This document shows, in pieces, positions 1 to 6,591 of a DNA stretch of 13,064 nucleotides. The notes under the pieces are model-generated. The model searched no databases and was not told the origin of the DNA. It worked only from the letters and a program-made list of their open reading frames with translations. The position numbers and the translations under genes were made by a program. Source of the stretch: Desulfobacterales bacterium (GTDB lineage: Bacteria; Desulfobacterota; DSM-4660; Desulfatiglandales; Desulfatiglandaceae); the NCBI GenBank assembly GCA_027061865.1, contig JAMOVZ010000108.1, forward strand, positions 1 through 13,064, in the 5' to 3' direction. Every line of letters begins with the position of its first letter. Positions within the stretch are counted from its first letter, which is position 1.

Positions 1-2
1 CC

Positions 3-797
3 CTCTACCCCCTCTCCATAGTATTTGAATACATCCACACAGCATCCCTGCTCCACGATGATGTGCTCGACAATGCTGAACTGAGGCGGAAGAAACCAGC
101 AGCCAATGTGCTATGGGGCAATCATGCAGCAGTGCTTGAAGGCGACTACCTTTATTCAAAAGCCTTTTCTGTGGCTGTGTCTTACGGGAACCTTCAGCTT
201 TTGAAGTGCCTTACTGAAACCACCACTAGGATGGCAGAGGGGCAAGTGCTGGAGCTCCTCCACACTTGGGACTGGGAGATCAGCCCTGAGACCTACATGG
301 AGATCATCGTGGCCAAGACGGCGGTGCTCCTTTCTGCCGCCTGTGCCTGCGGGGGGCTGGCCGCTGGTGCCGGTCAAAGGGAAGTGGACTCACTTGCCCA
401 CTTTGGCCTGAACATGGGAATAGCCTTCCAGTTGACTGATGACCTCTTGGATTATGCCTCCACCAGGGAGGTGATGGGAAAACCTGTTTGCAAGGATCTC
501 CGGGAGGGCAAGGTCACCCTTCCCCTTATCTACACGCTTGCCGAGTTGGACTCCAGGAGACGCCGGAGTTTATTGGCGCCGTTCTCTGAGATTGAGCCGG
601 ATCGCCCTAAAGACAGAGAGGAGAAGTTTCAAAGGGTGGTGGAGCTTGTGAGGCGGAACGGGGCCCTGGAGCGCGTGAGGATGGATGCCCAAAAGTTTGT
701 GGAGAAGGCTGCCTCATACCTGGGACCCTTGCCGGAAGGGCCAACCAAGCTGGCCCTCTTGGAACTCAATAGCTTTATTTTAGAACGCTCATTCTAG
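3..797 (+). CDS. Trans-polyprenyl diphosphate synthase, 5' end cut by window edge
   Basis: This is a class I trans-isoprenyl diphosphate synthase (IspB/heptaprenyl-octaprenyl synthase type), which chains isopentenyl diphosphate units; in an anaerobe the likely product is the menaquinone side chain. The reading frame is open from base 3, so the gene begins upstream of the window. The first aspartate-rich motif, DDVLD, lies at bases 57-71 just after a SLLH segment, and the second, DDLLD, lies at bases 438-452 inside QLTDDLLDYAS; these bind the magnesium-diphosphate. Other family marks are GDYLYSKAF, the AKT segment before the CACGG stretch, and GKPVCKDLREGKVTLPLIY after the second motif. A GTG at 63 falls inside DDVLD and is not a start. 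The chain length cannot be read reliably without the missing N-terminal residues upstream of the first motif. It converges on the next gene with five bases between the stops. Confidence 0.93.
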   Translation, partial: LYPLSIVFEYIHTASLLHDDVLDNAELRRKKPAANVLWGNHAAVLEGDYLYSKAFSVAVSYGNLQLLKCLTETTTRMAEGQVLELLHTWDWEISPETYMEIIVAKTAVLLSAACACGGLAAGAGQREVDSLAHFGLNMGIAFQLTDDLLDYASTREVMGKPVCKDLREGKVTLPLIYTLAELDSRRRRSLLAPFSEIEPDRPKDREEKFQRVVELVRRNGALERVRMDAQKFVEKAASYLGPLPEGPTKLALLELNSFILERSF

Positions 798-811
798 GGG
801 CCTTAGGGCCC
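798..811. terminator. Short GC hairpin between converging genes
   Basis: GGGCC (798-802), loop TTAG (803-806) and GGCCC (807-811) form a perfect 5-bp GC stem with a tetraloop, starting directly after the stop of the polyprenyl synthase gene; the loop contains the stop codon of the minus-strand gene. It lacks a T run on either strand, so a role as a bidirectional terminator is only plausible. Confidence 0.3.
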
Positions 812-1570
812 AAGAACCAATCCATCGGACGATAGGACAAGTTCCCCATGAAAATGGCCCCGGCATTGCTCTGAAATATTGGAGGCCAGGGCCTCGGGAT
901 AGAAATGGCAAAGGGCAAGTTTCCTGACCTCTGCCTCGTGGGCCATCTTGCCTGCAAGAGCTGGGGTAAGGTGCCCCTCTACGGGCATTTCATCAGGAAA
1001 TGAGCATTCTGTGACCATAAGATCGGCCCCTTGGGCAAGCTCTATGACCTCCTGTGAACAAGTGGTATCGCCTGTGTACACAATGGAGCCGGCCCTCGGG
1101 TGATCAAACCGGTATGCCAAGCTGCGGGGGGTATGGCCAGTTGAGGCCGTTCTTACAGTTAGGCGGGGGCACAGGCCGGTAATGTGGCTCCCAGGCTCAA
1201 TCTCTACCACTTTTAATAATTTTTCTGGGAGGGAAATCCACTTCCCATAAGCAGAGTGAAGACCAGAGAGGAACTGATTAAATCCCAATGGGCCTGCAAT
1301 GAAAAAAGGTGCCCGTTTCCTCAACACAGGCGGGTGCCTGGTTGCAAAAAGGAGATGCACCAGGTCCAAGGAATGATCTAGGTGAAAGTGGGTGATAAAA
1401 ACCCCTGAAATCTGTTCGTGGCTGATTCCTAGGTGGGCGAGCCTCCTAAGTGCTCCGGGACCCAGATCCAGGAGGTAAAGTTCATTCTCCGTGGACAACA
1501 GTAGAGAGGGGGAAGCGCGGGAGGCCAAGGGAACCCCCGTTCCAGAGCCTAGGAAAGTCACTTTCATCAT
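803..1570 (-). CDS. Metallo-beta-lactamase-fold hydrolase (RNase Z/AtsA-like)
   Basis: A 255-residue cytosolic protein of the metallo-beta-lactamase superfamily. It starts with the beta strand MKVTFLGSGTGVP and carries the zinc signature HFHLDH at residues 61-66. Further likely ligands are H146 in TGHTPRSLAYRF, D168 in YTGDT and H222 in LCHFYPE; an EGHLTP segment follows around 198-203. This pattern fits the RNase Z/arylsulfatase branch. The usual RNase Z HEATF element reads TECSF here, and I see no clear long exosite arm, so a tRNA 3'-processing role is not assured and the substrate is unknown. Two consecutive ATG codons (1570 and 1567) follow a GGGAG ribosome site; the second has the better spacing, so the true protein may be one residue shorter. 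It is transcribed alone, away from the sat promoter region. Confidence 0.88.
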   Translation of the reverse strand: MMKVTFLGSGTGVPLASRASPSLLLSTENELYLLDLGPGALRRLAHLGISHEQISGVFITHFHLDHSLDLVHLLFATRHPPVLRKRAPFFIAGPLGFNQFLSGLHSAYGKWISLPEKLLKVVEIEPGSHITGLCPRLTVRTASTGHTPRSLAYRFDHPRAGSIVYTGDTTCSQEVIELAQGADLMVTECSFPDEMPVEGHLTPALAGKMAHEAEVRKLALCHFYPEALASNISEQCRGHFHGELVLSSDGLVLGP

Positions 1571-1776
1571 CTAGCTCCCTGCTATATCTTTTCCTGGTTA
1601 AATGGGATCGGCGGGAATTCACTGCCAGGAGTTATTTATAAAAGCTTCTAAGTTTTTAGCACATTTCTCTTAAAATTGGCAAAATGGATACGAGCCTGCC
1701 ACTAAGGCTTTTCAAGAGAGCAGGTGGAATTGATAGGGAGTTCAATAAGTTAAGCCAAAAAAGATTGCGCGGAATT

Positions 1777-1859
1777 TTTTTGTAACTCAGAGTGATTTGG
1801 CGTTCATTTTTACTTGACAGAGGAGCAAATTTGGTTATAAATGCACTTTGTTACAAAAA
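1777..1859. repeat. 10-bp inverted repeat flanking the sat promoter
   Basis: TTTTTGTAAC at 1777-1786 is the exact reverse complement of GTTACAAAAA at 1850-1859, with 63 bases between them. The two arms lie on either side of the -35 and -10 boxes of the predicted sat promoter. The downstream arm overlaps TTTGTTACAAA (1847-1857), itself a 5+1+5 palindrome near the expected transcription start. Paired operators for one regulator are possible. The arms are AT-rich, so chance is not excluded. Confidence 0.4.
1814..1841 (+). promoter_or_regulatory. Predicted sigma70 promoter of sat-aprBA
   Basis: A perfect -35 box TTGACA (1814-1819) and a -10 box TATAAA (1836-1841) are separated by 16 bases. Transcription would begin near 1848-1850 and give an untranslated leader of about 87 bases before the sat start. 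It is the only strong promoter seen between the hydrolase gene and aprA, consistent with a sat-aprB-aprA unit. Confidence 0.7.
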
Positions 1860-1935
1860 GCACAAGCTCAGTAAAAATACTAAATTCTGGTTGGGTGGAA
1901 GAGAGGCAATAAAATAATTTTAAGGAGGTAAGTCT

Positions 1936-3159
1936 ATGTCAGATTTGATCCCCCCCCATGGAAAGGAAGAGCGTTTGATGCCCTTGCTCCTAGAGGGCGA
2001 TGAGTTGCAAGCCGAAATCAAGAGGGCCGAGGGCCTCAAACCCATTAACATCACCAGCAGGGAGACCTCAGATCTCATCATGATGGGAATAGGGGCCTTT
2101 ACGCCGCTTACAGGATTTATGACCAAGGCGGATTGGAAGGGTGTATGCGACAACTTCACCATGGCCGATGGCACCTTTTGGCCCATCCCGATAACCCTTT
2201 CCACAGACGATGAGGATATAAAAGAAGGTGATGAGCTGGCCCTTATCGATGAGGAGACCGGCACCTTGATGGCCACCATGCAAGTGAATGAAAAATACAC
2301 AATAGATAAAGAATACGAGTGTAAAGCCGTCTATAAAACTGCCGACACCGAGCATCCAGGGGTGCAAAAGGTAATGGCCCAAGGCAAATATAATCTCGCG
2401 GGGCCGGTGAAGGTGCTGAGCGAGAGCTATTATCCGGAAAAATTCAAGGAAATCTACCACAGGCCGGTGGATTCAAGGAAGATTTTTGAGGAAAAGGGAT
2501 GGAAGAAGGTTGCGGCGCTCCAGCTCCGCAATCCCATGCATCGTTCCCATGAGTACTTGGCAAAGATCGCTGTAGAGATCATGGACGGAGTTTATATCCA
2601 CCAACTGGTGGGTAAACTGAAACCTGGGGATATTCCTGCAGATGTGCGGGTAAGAGCCATCCAGGTGCTTGTTGATAATTACTTTGTGAAGGATACGGTG
2701 GTGCAGGGTGGTTATCCCATGGAGATGCGCTACGCTGGCCCCCGTGAGGCCTTGTTGCATGCAGTTTTCAGGCAGAACTATGGTTGCACGCACATGATCA
2801 TAGGCAGAGACCATGCGGGTGTAGGTGATTATTACGGCCCTTTTGACGCCCAAAAAATCTTTGATGAGATTCCCAAGGGCGCCCTCAAGTGTCAGAATCT
2901 GAATATTGACTGGACATTTTACTGCTTTAAATGCGAAGGTATGGCCTCAATGAGGACCTGCCCTCATGGCAAGGAGGACAGGTTGCTCCTTTCTGGGACC
3001 CTAGTGAGAAAGACCCTTTCTGAGGGAGGTGAATTGCCTCCGCAGTTCTCTAGGCCTGAGGTTCTGCAGATCCTGAAGGAGTATTACCAGAGTCTGGAAG
3101 AGAAAGTGGAGATCAAGCTCCACGGCCACGCAACGGGAGAGGCGGAGGTGAAAAAATAG
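1936..3159 (+). CDS. sat: Sulfate adenylyltransferase (ATP sulfurylase)
   Basis: This 407-residue cytosolic enzyme makes adenosine phosphosulfate (APS) and diphosphate from sulfate and ATP, the activation step of dissimilatory sulfate reduction. The nucleotide-binding motifs are QLRNP at residues 196-200, HRSH at 202-205 (the HxxH signature) and GRDHAGVG at 290-297. Residues C330, C333, C342 and H344 form the CxxC...CxH site expected to bind zinc in prokaryotic homo-oligomeric Sat proteins. Length is normal for the single-domain form, with no fused APS-kinase domain. The ATG follows AAGGAGGT (1922-1929) with ideal spacing, and the N-terminus LIPPHGK is typical of the family. It is followed after 120 bases by aprB, without a visible terminator, so co-transcription with aprBA is likely. 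The strong ribosome site and near-consensus promoter suggest high expression. Confidence 0.98.
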   Translation: MSDLIPPHGKEERLMPLLLEGDELQAEIKRAEGLKPINITSRETSDLIMMGIGAFTPLTGFMTKADWKGVCDNFTMADGTFWPIPITLSTDDEDIKEGDELALIDEETGTLMATMQVNEKYTIDKEYECKAVYKTADTEHPGVQKVMAQGKYNLAGPVKVLSESYYPEKFKEIYHRPVDSRKIFEEKGWKKVAALQLRNPMHRSHEYLAKIAVEIMDGVYIHQLVGKLKPGDIPADVRVRAIQVLVDNYFVKDTVVQGGYPMEMRYAGPREALLHAVFRQNYGCTHMIIGRDHAGVGDYYGPFDAQKIFDEIPKGALKCQNLNIDWTFYCFKCEGMASMRTCPHGKEDRLLLSGTLVRKTLSEGGELPPQFSRPEVLQILKEYYQSLEEKVEIKLHGHATGEAEVKK

Positions 3160-3194
3160 GCAACACTCTCAACTTAAACCACAATCAAAAGGAA

Positions 3195-3277
3195 AGGAGG
3201 TGTAAGAGGGGGATAGAGATTAATTATCGAGGCTGATTTTGGGTTCTTAATACATAATAAAAATTCAGGAGGTGTAA
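3195..3277 (+). repeat. 11-bp direct repeat of a ribosome binding site between sat and aprB
   Basis: AGGAGGTGTAA occurs at 3195-3205 and again at 3267-3277. The second copy is the ribosome binding site of aprB. The first copy has no ATG within useful range and is followed at once by in-frame stops, so it serves no visible gene. The rest of the 120-bp gap is AT-rich and shows no clear hairpin. Confidence 0.6.
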
Positions 3278-3279
3278 TA

Positions 3280-3741
3280 ATGCCAAGCTATGTGATAACG
3301 GAAAAATGCGATGGTTGCAAAGGGCAGGACAAGACTGCTTGCATGTACATCTGCCCCAATGACTTGATGATGCTGGACAAGGACGGCTCTCTTATCGGGA
3401 AGGAAATGAAGGCATTCAACCAAGAGCCTGATTACTGCTGGGAGTGTTATTGCTGCGTGAAGATCTGTCCCCAGCAGGCCATGGATGTGAGAGGCTATGC
3501 CGACTTTATGCCTCTGGGCGCTGCTTCCACACCTCTCAGGGGAAGCCAGGATATCATGTGGACGATCACTTTCAGGGACGGCAGGATCAAGCGGTTCAAG
3601 TACCCCATTAGGACCACGCCTGAGGGCTCCATTAAGCCATTCGAGGAATTTCCTGAAGCTAATCCTGATGATCTGGACAATCAGTTGTTGTTTTCCGAGC
3701 CTCAAATGCTGGGCGTGGATGAACTCCCTAAACTGCAGTAA
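3280..3741 (+). CDS. aprB: Adenylylsulfate reductase beta subunit (two [4Fe-4S] ferredoxin subunit)
   Basis: AprB is the iron-sulfur subunit that feeds electrons to the FAD of AprA during reduction of APS to sulfite and AMP in the cytoplasm. The 153-residue chain holds two [4Fe-4S] sites: C10, C13, C21 and C25 form the one with the long CxxCx7Cx3C spacing typical of AprB, and C53, C56, C59 and C63 form a regular CxxCxxCx3C site. From about residue 90 a beta-rich segment (DIMWTITFRDGRIKRFKYPI) leads into the C-terminal tail, which in known structures wraps around AprA. The start ATG follows AGGAGGTG with good spacing. aprA follows after 18 bases, and the pair is surely translated from one message. 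Its length and cysteine pattern match the sulfate-reducer form. Confidence 0.98.
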   Translation: MPSYVITEKCDGCKGQDKTACMYICPNDLMMLDKDGSLIGKEMKAFNQEPDYCWECYCCVKICPQQAMDVRGYADFMPLGAASTPLRGSQDIMWTITFRDGRIKRFKYPIRTTPEGSIKPFEEFPEANPDDLDNQLLFSEPQMLGVDELPKLQ

Positions 3742-3759
3742 CAGGAAAGGAGTGAGACG

Positions 3760-5730
3760 ATGAAAGAGTTTACCACAGAAGTCATAAATACTGATGTGTT
3801 GATAATTGGCGGAGGAATGGCAGGGTGCGGTGCCGTCGTAGAGGCGGCCTATTGGGCAAAACCCCTCGGATTGACCGTAACCTGGGTTGACAAAGCTGCT
3901 GTTGACAGAAGCGGGCCTGTGGCCATGGGGCTTTCTGCTATCAACACTTACATGGGCCTGGACGGAAAGGTTAGCCAAAACCCCCGCAAACCCGACAGGT
4001 ACACCGAATATGTAACCAATGACCAGTGCGGCCTGGCAAGGCAAGACTTGGTCTTTGACATAGGGAGGCATGTCGACTCCTCTGTGAAGCTGTTTGACAA
4101 GTGGGGCCTTCCCCTTTGGAAAGATGAAAATGGAAACTATGTAAAGTCCGGTGAATGGCAGGTGATGATCTCGGGCGAGAGCTACAAGATCATCGTTGCC
4201 GAGGCAGCCAAGGCAGCCCTAGCCGAGCTGGGCGACAAGGGGCAACTCCTGGAGCGCGTCTACATCACCCATCTTCTCAAGGATGAGAACGAGGAAAACA
4301 GGGTGTGTGGCGCGGTTGGATTCAGCGTCAGGGAAGACAAGTTCTACGTGTTTAAGGCCAATGCTATTGTGGCCCTGATGGGTGGTGCTGTTCACGTATT
4401 CAGGCCGAGATCCCAGGGCGAGGGCTTTGGGAGGTCCTGGATGCCACCTTGGCTTGGTGGATCCACCTATGCACTGGTGCTCCAGGCAGGCGGCGAGCTC
4501 ACTCAGATGGATGTGACCTTCGTGCCTCCCAGGTTCAAGGATTCCTATGGCCCGGTGGGAACATTCTTCCTGCTTTTCAAGACACCTGCCACCAATGCTT
4601 ATGATGAGCCTTATGTGGGTGTCTACGACGAGCTGAAGCAGTGGGCTCCATATGCAGATGCAAAGCCTACTCCCACGCCGCTGAGAAACTACGAGATGAT
4701 TTTGGCCATCAAAGAGGGTAAGGACCCCTTCTGGATGCACACTGAAAGGGTGGCCGAAAGGATTAAGCAGGAGATAACCGACCCCAAGGCCCAAAAGAAG
4801 GAACTTAAGAGGTATGAGTCCGAGGCATGGGAAGACTTCCTTGACATGACAATTGCCGGCGCCACCAACTGGGCTGCCCACAATGTCGATCCTCTGGAAA
4901 AACCCATGGAGCTGGCCCTTGGTGACCCGGTCTTTATCGGCTCCCATGCTGCATCCTGTGGCGCTTGGGTCTGTGGTGCCGAAGACCTGATGCCCAAGGA
5001 ATATGCTGATGCATTTCCTGAACAGTACAACCTGATGACCACAGTTAAGGCGCTATTTACTGCTGGGTGCGGTGTTGGTGCCTGTGCTCACAAGTTCTCC
5101 AGTGGATCTCATGTCCAAGGCAGAATTGCAGCCAAATCTGCGGTCAAATATGCAAGGGACCACAAGGACTTTACCCCAACAGTCTCCGATGAGACCATAA
5201 ACAAGCTCAAAGAAGAGGTCCTGAGGCCCGTGAAGCTGTTTGAGGAAAACAAGGACTATACCACCAGTCCAGATGTGAACCCGAGGTATATTTCTCCTCA
5301 TAACTTCCTGTTCAGGCTTCAGAAGATCATGGGCGAGTACGTTGGTGGCTGGGAAACCACCTTTGGGACATCGGACAAGATGCTTGAGACCGCCCTTTGG
5401 AAACTTGGCTTCTGCGGTGAGGACATCGAGAAGATTGCAGCCGATGTTTCAGTGAACAACCATGAGCTTATGAGGGCCTGGGAAGCTATACACAGGTATT
5501 ACGTGGCCGAGGCCTGTACCAGGACCAGGTTGGCAAGGAAGGAATCGCGCTGGCCGGGCTACTATTTCAAACACGACTATCTCAAGCTTGACGAAAATGA
5601 GAGAAAGTTCATCAACGTCAAGTATGATGCAGAAAAGAAGGAATGGACCGTGTTTGATAGGCCGATGATTCCTATCATCACTTCACCCACTGGTGTAACC
5701 AGCAACCAGGAGGCAGCTGGCGTAGGTTGA
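3760..5730 (+). CDS. aprA: Adenylylsulfate reductase alpha subunit (FAD, catalytic)
   Basis: AprA is the catalytic flavoprotein that reversibly converts APS to sulfite and AMP through an FAD-sulfite adduct. It belongs to the fumarate reductase/aspartate oxidase flavoprotein family. The 656-residue length is normal. The FAD dinucleotide-binding loop GGGMAGCG lies at residues 17-24. The family segment HVFRPRSQGEGFGRSW lies at 212-227, FVPPRFK at 254-260, the GSHAASCGAW segment at 394-403 and the second FAD-binding stretch LFTAGCGVGACAHKFSSGS at 432-450. The start follows GGAAAGGAG (3744-3752). The gene ends the sat-aprBA unit and is followed by a strong hairpin at 5766-5791. qmoABC, its expected electron donor complex, lies 3.6 kb downstream instead of directly adjacent. 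Confidence 0.98.
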   Translation: MKEFTTEVINTDVLIIGGGMAGCGAVVEAAYWAKPLGLTVTWVDKAAVDRSGPVAMGLSAINTYMGLDGKVSQNPRKPDRYTEYVTNDQCGLARQDLVFDIGRHVDSSVKLFDKWGLPLWKDENGNYVKSGEWQVMISGESYKIIVAEAAKAALAELGDKGQLLERVYITHLLKDENEENRVCGAVGFSVREDKFYVFKANAIVALMGGAVHVFRPRSQGEGFGRSWMPPWLGGSTYALVLQAGGELTQMDVTFVPPRFKDSYGPVGTFFLLFKTPATNAYDEPYVGVYDELKQWAPYADAKPTPTPLRNYEMILAIKEGKDPFWMHTERVAERIKQEITDPKAQKKELKRYESEAWEDFLDMTIAGATNWAAHNVDPLEKPMELALGDPVFIGSHAASCGAWVCGAEDLMPKEYADAFPEQYNLMTTVKALFTAGCGVGACAHKFSSGSHVQGRIAAKSAVKYARDHKDFTPTVSDETINKLKEEVLRPVKLFEENKDYTTSPDVNPRYISPHNFLFRLQKIMGEYVGGWETTFGTSDKMLETALWKLGFCGEDIEKIAADVSVNNHELMRAWEAIHRYYVAEACTRTRLARKESRWPGYYFKHDYLKLDENERKFINVKYDAEKKEWTVFDRPMIPIITSPTGVTSNQEAAGVG

Positions 5731-5765
5731 TGGCCTGCTTTCTTTGTTAGGCTGAGTAGCAAGAA

Positions 5766-5791
5766 AGGGGCGACCTTTGCGGGTCGCCCCT
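5766..5791 (+). terminator. Hairpin terminator or 3' stabilising stem after aprA
   Basis: GGGGCGACC (5767-5775) pairs perfectly with GGTCGCCCC (5782-5790) around a six-base loop, and an A-T pair (5766/5791) extends the stem to ten pairs. The sequence after it is TAATATTAGTTTG, not a clean T run, so termination may be partial. A weaker 7-bp stem (CTTTCTT 5738-5744 with AAGAAAG 5761-5767) precedes it and shares one base with it. Confidence 0.75.
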
Positions 5792-5799
5792 AATATTAG
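5790..5799. promoter_or_regulatory. Perfect 10-bp palindrome before the first cysteine-cluster gene
   Basis: CTAATATTAG is self-complementary and sits between the hairpin after aprA and the ATG at 5818. TAATAT (5791-5796) could serve as a -10 box, but the stretch 17 bases upstream lies inside the hairpin and has no -35 match. A role as operator or promoter element is tentative. Confidence 0.25.
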
Positions 5800-5817
5800 T
5801 TTGCAACTGTAAAAGCC

Positions 5818-6588
5818 ATGACTGAACGGAGTGGATACTTGAGGAAACTCCCGGAAGGAGAAAAATTCAGGTTTAGGTGCCATAAGGAATTGCCTTGTTT
5901 CAACAAGTGTTGTTCTGATGTGAATATCTTCTTGACTCCTTATGATGTCCTTCGGATGAGAAGGACCCTATGGATCCCCTCCAGTGAGTTTTTAAAGCGA
6001 TACACAGTTACATTGTTGGGAGAAGAGGGCCTCCCCTATGTGTTGATCAGGATGATGGACAATGATAATAAGACCTGTCCTTTTCTGGGCCAGGAAGGGT
6101 GCATGATATATCAGGACAGACCTTGGTCCTGCAGGATGTATCCCTTATTCCCTGCTGGAGAGGACGGGCAAACTTATATGGTAGAGGAGAAGCCTTCCTG
6201 CTTAGGAACCAAGGAAGATCGGCAGTGGACGGTAGAGGAGTGGAAAGAGAGCCAAGGTGTAAAAAAATATGATGAGATGAATGTCCTTTACAGCGAGATA
6301 ACCTCACACGAATTTTTCTCCAAAGGGAATAAACTTGACGAAAAGAAGTCAAAGCTTTTATATCGGGCTTGTTATGACCTGGACGAGTTCAGGACCTTCC
6401 TCTTTGCCTGGAAATTTCTTGACATGTTTGAAATGGAGGAAGATGCCATTAAAGAATTAGAACAGGATGATGAAAAGTTGCTCCTTTTTGGTTTCAAATG
6501 GATACGATTTAATTTGTTTAATGAGGACGTCCTCAATATCAAACCTGATAAAAAATTTGAGGCCTTGAGGGCCATAAGAGGGAAATAG
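5818..6588 (+). CDS. YkgJ/CxxCxxCC-type cysteine-cluster protein, copy 1
   Basis: A 256-residue protein whose N-terminal half matches the YkgJ/putative zinc- or iron-chelating cysteine-cluster family; its biochemical role is not known. The metal-site cysteines are C21, C27, C31 and C32 (Cx5Cx3CC), then C87 in CPFL, C95 in EGC and C105 in RPWSCRMYP, with C128 in CLGTKED further on. The second half (about 150-256) is rich in acidic and aromatic residues and has no signal peptide or membrane segment, so the protein should be cytosolic. The ATG at 5818 has no Shine-Dalgarno sequence; a TTG at 5839 lies seven bases after GGAG (5828-5831) and is an alternative start. I prefer the ATG because it gives an N-terminus of the same length as the paralogue. 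Copy 2 begins three bases after its stop. Confidence 0.85.
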   Translation: MTERSGYLRKLPEGEKFRFRCHKELPCFNKCCSDVNIFLTPYDVLRMRRTLWIPSSEFLKRYTVTLLGEEGLPYVLIRMMDNDNKTCPFLGQEGCMIYQDRPWSCRMYPLFPAGEDGQTYMVEEKPSCLGTKEDRQWTVEEWKESQGVKKYDEMNVLYSEITSHEFFSKGNKLDEKKSKLLYRACYDLDEFRTFLFAWKFLDMFEMEEDAIKELEQDDEKLLLFGFKWIRFNLFNEDVLNIKPDKKFEALRAIRGK

Positions 6589-6591
6589 CTT

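Larger units (their letters stand above)
1571..1935. other. 365-bp AT-rich divergent intergenic region before sat
   Basis: No open reading frame with a credible start and family match was seen here. The region separates the minus-strand hydrolase gene from sat, so it should hold promoters in both directions. On the plus strand a strong sigma70-like promoter is visible at 1814-1841. On the minus strand a TATAAA element (1635-1640) could be a -10 box for the hydrolase gene, but its -35 match is poor. A T run at 1775-1781 and the inverted repeat 1777-1786/1850-1859 lie around the sat promoter. Confidence 0.6.

Noticed and set aside
1450..1641. Plus-strand frame of 63 codons at the start of the hydrolase gene
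   Set aside because: It mostly overlaps the conserved N-terminus of the minus-strand hydrolase and has no homology-like features.
1766..1786. T run TTTTTTT after a GC-containing stretch, considered as a terminator
   Set aside because: No stable stem was found directly before the T run, and no plus-strand gene ends nearby.
1847..1857. TTTGTTACAAA considered as a Rex (NADH-sensing) site at sat
   Set aside because: Rex sites have two half-sites with a central spacer of several bases (TTGTTAAN4TTAACAA type); this sequence does not fit well enough to name the regulator.
1920..2853. Minus-strand open frames opposite sat
   Set aside because: They overlap sat fully, show no family motifs and have no convincing ribosome sites.
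3206..3266. Separate promoter directly before aprB
   Set aside because: CATAAT-like and TAATAC-like -10 boxes exist in this AT-rich gap, but no -35 box of acceptable quality lies at 16-18 bases from them.
3265..4947. Long minus-strand open frames of 268 and 242 codons (3265-4071 and 4219-4947) opposite aprB and aprA
   Set aside because: They lie wholly or almost wholly inside strongly conserved genes, have no recognisable domains and look like mirror frames caused by codon bias of aprBA.
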